NCBI RefSeq assembly: GCF_019317285.1
Contig: NZ_CP079218.1
Coordinates: 1,178,001-1,242,000, forward strand
DNA length: 64,000 nt
Source: Pedobacter sp. D749
GTDB lineage: Bacteria; Bacteroidota; Bacteroidia; Sphingobacteriales; Sphingobacteriaceae
Reading direction: 5' to 3'
The notes below the pieces were generated by a model that worked only from the letters and a program-made list of their open reading frames with translations, was not told the DNA's origin and searched no databases. Positions 58,787-64,000 of this stretch are shown here, piece after piece (the first letter of the stretch is position 1; every line of letters starts with the position of its first letter). The translations under genes and the position numbers were made by a program.

Positions 58787-60175
58787 TTATAAGTGGATCA
58801 CTTCGCCGTAGGCATCAGCAGCAGCTTCCATAATGGCTTCGCTCATGGTAGGGTGAGGGTGAACAGATTTAATCATTTCGTGACCAGTAGTTTCCAGTTT
58901 ACGGGCAACTACTATTTCAGCAATCATTTCAGTAACATTGGTACCGATCATGTGTGCGCCTAATAATTCGCCGTATTTAGCATCGAAAATTAATTTTACG
59001 AAACCATCTTTAGCGCCGGCAGCACTTGCTTTACCTGATGCAGAGAATGGAAATTTACCGATTTTTAATTCGTAACCAGCTGCTTTAGCTGCTTTTTCAG
59101 TATAACCTACTGAAGCGATTTCCGGAGTACAGTAAGTACATCCCGGAATGTTATTGTAATCTAATGCTTCAACATGCTGACCAGCGATTTTTTCTACACA
59201 GATAATACCTTCTGCCGAAGCAACGTGTGCTAAAGCTTGCCCGCCTACTACATCGCCAATGGCATAATACCCTTTAACTGAAGTATTGTAGAATTCGTCG
59301 GTAACAATTTTACCTTTTTCCGTTTTGATACCTGTTTCTTCTAAACCAATGTTTTCGATGTTGGCTACAATACCGGCTGCTGAAAGTACGATGTCGGCCT
59401 CGATAGTTTGCATACCAGAAGCGGTTTTAACAGAAACTTTACAACCTGCACCGCTGGTATCAACCGATTCAACACTTGCCGAAGTCATTACGTCGATACC
59501 TACTTTTTTAAGGCTGCGCAATAATTGTTTAGAAACGTCTTCGTCTTCAACCGGAACAACGTTATCCATAAATTCTACGATGGTTACTTTGGTACCCATA
59601 GTCGCGTAGAAATAAGCAAACTCTACACCAATTGCACCAGAACCTACTACTACCATGCTTTTTGGTAATTCAGGTAGTACCATTGCCTGGCGGTAGCCGA
59701 TAATTTTTTTGCCATCCTGTTTCAGGTTAGGCAATTCTCTTGAACGTGCACCTGTAGCAATGATGATATTTTTAGCGCTTAGTTCCTGTTGAGAACCATC
59801 AGCACCTTTAACTTCTAGTTTGTTTCCTGGTTTTACTTTACCAGTACCCATAATGACGTCAATTTTATTTTTCTTCATTAAAAATTGAACGCCTTTGCTC
59901 ATGCCGTCTGCAACACCACGGCTGCGTTTTACCACAGCAGCAAAATCTGCAGTTGCACCCGCAGTAGTAATTCCGTAATCAGCAGCATGATTAATATATT
60001 CGAAAACCTGAGCACTTTTTAAAAGTGCTTTAGTAGGGATACAGCCCCAGTTTAAACAAATACCACCTAATGATTCACGCTCAACAATTGCAACTTTTAG
60101 TCCCAATTGAGAAGCTCTGATTGCAGCTACGTAACCACCTGGGCCGCTGCCTAAAACAATAACGTCGTAATTCAT
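58787..60175 (-). CDS. lpdA: Dihydrolipoyl dehydrogenase (E3 component)
   Basis: 462 aa flavoprotein that reoxidises dihydrolipoamide of 2-oxoacid dehydrogenase complexes. The FAD motif GSGPGG (residues 9-14), redox disulfide Cys40/Cys45 in GGICLNWGCIPTK, NAD motif VVGSGAIGVEFAYFYATMG (about 177-195), second FAD motif YYAIGDVVGG and the C-terminal active-site HPHPTMSEAIMEA are all present. Not in an operon with E1 or E2 genes here. The start codon matches the standard N-terminus. Confidence 0.97.
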   Translation of the reverse strand: MNYDVIVLGSGPGGYVAAIRASQLGLKVAIVERESLGGICLNWGCIPTKALLKSAQVFEYINHAADYGITTAGATADFAAVVKRSRGVADGMSKGVQFLMKKNKIDVIMGTGKVKPGNKLEVKGADGSQQELSAKNIIIATGARSRELPNLKQDGKKIIGYRQAMVLPELPKSMVVVGSGAIGVEFAYFYATMGTKVTIVEFMDNVVPVEDEDVSKQLLRSLKKVGIDVMTSASVESVDTSGAGCKVSVKTASGMQTIEADIVLSAAGIVANIENIGLEETGIKTEKGKIVTDEFYNTSVKGYYAIGDVVGGQALAHVASAEGIICVEKIAGQHVEALDYNNIPGCTYCTPEIASVGYTEKAAKAAGYELKIGKFPFSASGKASAAGAKDGFVKLIFDAKYGELLGAHMIGTNVTEMIAEIVVARKLETTGHEMIKSVHPHPTMSEAIMEAAADAYGEVIHL

Positions 60176-60675
60176 CTGTTTTTTAATCTATTTTAAAGAG
60201 ATTTGTTTTTAATTGTTTTATACCTGTAATCTGCTTCATTATCCCTTAATATGGGTTGCCTACAACCGGATTACAAAAGTTAAAAGATTTTCATCCCGCA
60301 ACAATCGCTCAAAACTAAAAAAAAAATGTCAATTGGCTTAGGTGAATCTTGAGATAACCATTAAAATTTACAATGAGTGAATATTGTTGACTCAAATCTA
60401 TGGTTCTATGCTGATTTGGTATTTGTGCTTCTTGCTAGAAAATTAAAACATTAACATAAGTTTAATTATAGGGTATTTTTGCTTGAAAACGTATTGTTAA
60501 CAGGTGTTATTGGAAAAATACCAACATTACCGTGTCTTTTCTGCGTAAATTATAATCGATAAGGAGTTTTATTACTAATAATCTGATTAGACGATCAAAG
60601 TGTTGATAAACTGAAAGTTATAATCTGCGCAATATGTGTTAAATGTTGAAAAGTTTTGTCTGACTTAATAATTAT

Positions 60676-60692
60676 TTAACATTGAATGTTAA
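60676..60692. promoter_or_regulatory. Perfect 17-bp palindrome, candidate activator site for the TonB receptor
   Basis: TTAACATT-G-AATGTTAA. Its centre (60684) lies about 44 bp upstream of the predicted transcription start, where class II activators usually bind. No TTG -33 element is present at the correct distance. Confidence 0.55.
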
Positions 60693-60713
60693 AATGTGTT
60701 AAATTTTATTGGG

Positions 60714-60721
60714 TACATTTG
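60714..60721 (+). promoter_or_regulatory. -7 box of the TonB receptor gene
   Basis: TACATTTG, exact match to TAnnTTTG, 59 bp upstream of the ATG. The -33 position lacks TTG. Confidence 0.6.
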
Positions 60722-60780
60722 CGGCATAATATCATTAATTAGATTACTCAACAACAAAAAAACATTTAAAAAAACAAAGT

Positions 60781-63700
60781 ATGAAGAAATCTTTACTTTT
60801 AAGATTAGTACTGGTTATTGTTGCATTTGTAGGTATTACCATCGGTGCTAATGCACAGGTAACCACATCGTCAATAACAGGAACAATTAAGGACGCCAAA
60901 GGCGCCTTACCTGGTGCAAGTGTTAAAGCAACGCATACGCCAACGGGTACTGTTTATTCGGTATCTACAAATAGCGATGGTCGTTTTACCATTGGTGGTA
61001 CTCGCGTAGGTGGGCCTTACACCATTGAAATTAGTTTTGTTGGTTACAATCCAGAAAAATTAAATGATGTTTATTTAAAACTGGGTGAACCTTATTTATT
61101 GAACGTAGTATTATCAGACAATAGTTCTACTTTAGCTGAAGTTAAAGTTGTAGGTCAGAGTACCAACAGTATTATGAACTCAAGCAGAAATGGTACTTCT
61201 ACAGTTATTACAAAACAACAGATTCAAAGTTTACCATCCATTACCCGTAGTGTTAACGATTTAACCCGTTTAACACCACAAGCTAATGGTACTTCAATTG
61301 GTGGGGGTAACTATCGTTCAAACAATTTTACTGTAGATGGTGCTAACTTTAACAATCAATTCGGTATTGGTCAGAACATTCCTGCTGGTGGTTCTCCAAT
61401 CTCAATTGATGCATTGGAGCAAATCTCGATCAATGTTACCCCTTTTGATGTTCGTCAAACTGGTTTTACTGGAGGTTCAGTAACTGCAGTTACCCGTTCC
61501 GGTACAAACACTTTTACCGGAAATGCATTTTATACAATGCGTGGTGAAGAACAGCAGGGCAAAAGAATTGGTGAAACTTTTAGATTATCAACCCTTCAAA
61601 AGCTTGATGAGAAAAATTATGGAGCTAGTTTTGGTGGCCCAATTGTTAAGGACAAATTGTTCTTCTTCGTGAATTATGAGAAGAAACACACTATTCAGCC
61701 AGGAACAAACAAAATTGCTTCAACTCCACAGCTTAATTTTGGTGGAACCGGAACACCATCTTATGTAGCAAAACCTACTGAAGATTTCTTAAATACAGTT
61801 TCATCTTATTTGCAATCTAAATACGGTTATGAAACAGGTCCGTATCAGGGATATTCTAATATCAGTGATAACGAAAAAATGTTTGCGCGTTTAGATTGGA
61901 ATATATCAAAATCTCAACGTTTCAGTGTACGTTATAATCAAGTAGAAAGCCAGTCGCCTTCACCTTTAAGTAACTCTACAACTGGATCTGGAGCAACTTT
62001 CTCAACAGCAAATAATAGAACTGCAAACACAGCATTATCATTTGCAAATTCAAATTATTACCAAGCTGCAAACTTATATTCTGCAGTTGCTGAATTAACC
62101 TCATCTTTCGGAAGTAGAGTAACAAACGTTGCTAGGGCAACTTATTCTCATCAAAATGACCCTAGAAAATCAGATAGCAGCCCATTTCCTTTAGTAGATA
62201 TACTTGATGGTCCTGCAGTTGCAACTTCTTTTGGTTACGAGCCATTTACTTATGGTAACTTACGGGATGTTAAGGGATACACTTATTCTGATGATTTAAG
62301 TATTGCTTTAGGAAAACATAACTTAAGTTTAGGACTACAAGCAGAATTTAGTACTACCAAAAATGGTTTTCAACGTTTCGGAACAGGTTATTATATCTTT
62401 AACTCCTGGGCTGATTTCGTTAATGGAGCAAAACCTGCTAACTATGCTGTTACCTATCCTTTAACAGCAGATGGTTCTCAGGCTTATCCTAGCTTCAAGT
62501 TTAACCAGTATTCAGCATATTTACAAGATGAATTTACTGTATCTGACCGTTTAAAATTAACTGCTGGTTTACGTGTTGAACAAGCTACTTATCCTGATGT
62601 TTCAGAAGTAAGAACGCATCCATTGGTTGCTGGTCTTTCTTTCGCAGGTCAAAAAGTTGATACAGGTGTATTGCCTGAAAATAGAATTTCTTATTCACCT
62701 AGATTTGGTTTTAACTGGAATGTTTTTGGAGACCGTTCGTTCCAAGTTAGAGGTGGTACAGGTATTTTTACAGGCCGTATTCCTTTTGTATGGATTGTTT
62801 CGCAATCAGGTGATGCTGGGTTATTACAATATACTCAAACATATTCTGGACAAGCTAATACTCCTTTCTTCAATCCAAGTATAGCTCCAAATTTATTAAG
62901 CTCAGCACCTGCAGCAGGATCATCAATTCCTAGTAGCATAAGTGTTATGTCTCCTAATTTAAAATTACCACAAACTTGGAAATCAAGCTTAGCATTTGAT
63001 ATTAAATTACCATGGGGTGTGGTTGCTACTTTAGAAGGTATTTATGGTAGAGATTTAAATGTAGCGGTTGCTCAGAATATAAACTTAGTTAATCCAACAG
63101 CATTAAATATCAGCGGTTACGGAGACACTAGATTGATGTTTCCTTCAGGTGGTCAGTTACCAACAACATCGACAGGTGCATTTGCTAGACAAAACGTTTC
63201 ATTAACAAGTGGTGGTGCAGTTACAACTTCTGCAGCTACAACCAGTTCTTCTGGTTTTAACGTTATTCAAATGACTAATGCTAAAGGAGGATATAACTGG
63301 CAAGCTACTGCTCAATTGACTAAGCAATTTCAAAGTGGTTTGGCAGCAATGATCGCTTATACCAGATCTGATCAACGTAATTATGGTGACGGTGGTGGTG
63401 ATCAGTTATTGAACTTATGGTCAATCCCTGCAACTGCTGGTAATCCAAATAAACCAACATTGAGTTATTCTCAAAACTTAAACCCTGATCGTGTTATTGC
63501 GAATATTTCATATAGAAAAGAATATTTTGGAAATTTAGCAACTTCGTTCTCGTTATTCTACGAAGGAACTCAACAAGGTAGATTCTCATATACTTATAGT
63601 ACTGATTTTAACCGTGATGGTCAATCAGGAAATGATTTAATTTATATTCCTAAACCAGGAGAAATGACTGCTGCTTCATTTGTGGCTATTCCTGCCGGAA

Positions 63701-64000
63701 CAACAAACTATAAAGGAGCATATAGCGCTCAACAACAGGCAGATATTTTCGAAGCTTATGTTCAGCAAGATGCTTATTTAAGTAAACACAGAGGTGAATT
63801 TGCACAACGTAACGCCGCAACTTCTCCATGGAGAAATCAGTTTGATTTTAGGTTAACTCAAGAGGTTTTCAAAAACTTTGGCAAGGCTAAAAATTCTTTC
63901 CAATTTACAGTTGATATCTTTAACGTAGGTAATTTGTTAAACCGTAAATGGGGTAATGTAAATTTTGTAAATAGTTCTTCTATCTTAGTTCCACAAAATG
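60781..64000 (+). CDS. TonB-dependent receptor with carboxypeptidase-regulatory-like domain (Oar-like), partial
   Basis: The frame is open from ATG 60781 to the window end (1073 codons); the C-terminus is missing. Signal peptide MKKSLLLRLVLVIVAFVGIT...GANAQ; carboxypeptidase-regulatory-like beta-sandwich ITGTIKDAKGALPGASVKATH (about residues 32-110); plug domain LPSITRSVNDLTRLTPQANG with FTVDGANFNNQFGIG and VTAVTRSGTNTFTGNAFY; then a long beta-barrel, ending near IFNVGNLLNRKWGNVNFV. It imports or binds a large ligand at the outer membrane in TonB-dependent fashion. No SusD gene is visible. The Oar-like VDGANFNNQ segment distinguishes it from SusC. Confidence 0.92.
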   Translation, partial: MKKSLLLRLVLVIVAFVGITIGANAQVTTSSITGTIKDAKGALPGASVKATHTPTGTVYSVSTNSDGRFTIGGTRVGGPYTIEISFVGYNPEKLNDVYLKLGEPYLLNVVLSDNSSTLAEVKVVGQSTNSIMNSSRNGTSTVITKQQIQSLPSITRSVNDLTRLTPQANGTSIGGGNYRSNNFTVDGANFNNQFGIGQNIPAGGSPISIDALEQISINVTPFDVRQTGFTGGSVTAVTRSGTNTFTGNAFYTMRGEEQQGKRIGETFRLSTLQKLDEKNYGASFGGPIVKDKLFFFVNYEKKHTIQPGTNKIASTPQLNFGGTGTPSYVAKPTEDFLNTVSSYLQSKYGYETGPYQGYSNISDNEKMFARLDWNISKSQRFSVRYNQVESQSPSPLSNSTTGSGATFSTANNRTANTALSFANSNYYQAANLYSAVAELTSSFGSRVTNVARATYSHQNDPRKSDSSPFPLVDILDGPAVATSFGYEPFTYGNLRDVKGYTYSDDLSIALGKHNLSLGLQAEFSTTKNGFQRFGTGYYIFNSWADFVNGAKPANYAVTYPLTADGSQAYPSFKFNQYSAYLQDEFTVSDRLKLTAGLRVEQATYPDVSEVRTHPLVAGLSFAGQKVDTGVLPENRISYSPRFGFNWNVFGDRSFQVRGGTGIFTGRIPFVWIVSQSGDAGLLQYTQTYSGQANTPFFNPSIAPNLLSSAPAAGSSIPSSISVMSPNLKLPQTWKSSLAFDIKLPWGVVATLEGIYGRDLNVAVAQNINLVNPTALNISGYGDTRLMFPSGGQLPTTSTGAFARQNVSLTSGGAVTTSAATTSSSGFNVIQMTNAKGGYNWQATAQLTKQFQSGLAAMIAYTRSDQRNYGDGGGDQLLNLWSIPATAGNPNKPTLSYSQNLNPDRVIANISYRKEYFGNLATSFSLFYEGTQQGRFSYTYSTDFNRDGQSGNDLIYIPKPGEMTAASFVAIPAGTTNYKGAYSAQQQADIFEAYVQQDAYLSKHRGEFAQRNAATSPWRNQFDFRLTQEVFKNFGKAKNSFQFTVDIFNVGNLLNRKWGNVNFVNSSSILVPQN

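Larger units (their letters stand above)
60176..60780. other. 0.6-kb intergenic region before the TonB receptor
   Basis: Very AT-rich. Apart from the palindrome at 60676-60692 and the -7 box at 60714-60721, I see only repeated GTTAAA/TGTTAAA words (about 60639-60708). No gene on either strand. Confidence 0.7.

Overview
The window looks like a chromosomal segment of a Bacteroidota bacterium, most likely Sphingobacteriaceae (Pedobacter-like). This rests on promoters of the TTG-N19-TAnnTTTG type, start codons without Shine-Dalgarno sequences, a type IX secretion cargo beside a PorP/SprF protein, an Oar/SusC-like TonB receptor, an RND pump in Bacteroidota arrangement and very many interspersed palindromic repeats. 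The genus is an inference.

Layout. 1-1201: end of the trp operon (trpB end, trpA). 1855-4534: an NAD(P)-binding protein, a GNAT and a TetR regulator. 4607-10427: a tripartite RND efflux operon, with three TetR-type half-site palindromes in and around its control region. 10428-13105: gene-free and repeat-rich. 13106-30908: an accessory and defence island holding a 272-aa unknown, a RhuM gene followed by a truncated hsdS start and a duplicated gene tail, a type I restriction-modification operon with a KAP ATPase and an AlbA/Schlafen-HATPase gene between hsdS and hsdR, an MBL-fold/DUF3883 pair, an XRE regulator next to a broken XRE gene, a strongly folded non-coding element and a 434-aa orphan protein. 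30909-37597: long repeat arrays broken by an NAD(P)H oxidoreductase/HxlR pair and nhaA. 37598-44298: PorP/SprF plus a 1923-aa secreted protein with a nuclease-like domain. 45231-60175: mostly housekeeping and metabolic genes (Sua5, glutamate-synthase-like protein, asnS, MutS-like ATPase, an ATP-grasp/alpha-E/transglutaminase operon, ferritin, GNAT, MBL hydrolase, lpd). 60781-64000: a TonB-dependent receptor running off the end.

The strongest unexplained signal is a family of about 12 intergenic elements (roughly 150-340 bp; at 10.6-12.5, 31.0-32.5, 34.0-34.8 and 36.6-37.3 kb). Copies share one architecture: a GC hairpin, a 10-bp hairpin whose loop is complementary to a downstream segment (pseudoknot), a long-range stem, and a conserved 3' AGGCCGGAT. 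Stem sequences differ between copies but pairing is kept: five versions of the hairpin stem, three loop/partner pairs and three versions of the long-range stem. This compensatory variation argues for a selected or recently functional fold. I do not recognise the family by name. Four copies lie in a tandem array of about 0.4-kb units.

Other signals include a 117-nt nested hairpin with a competing third arm upstream of the 434-aa orphan gene, a candidate short RNA with promoter and terminator at 55.05-55.14 kb, small palindromic insertions with a constant GAT-N5-ATC core, and seven CCCTAAA repeats right after asnS.
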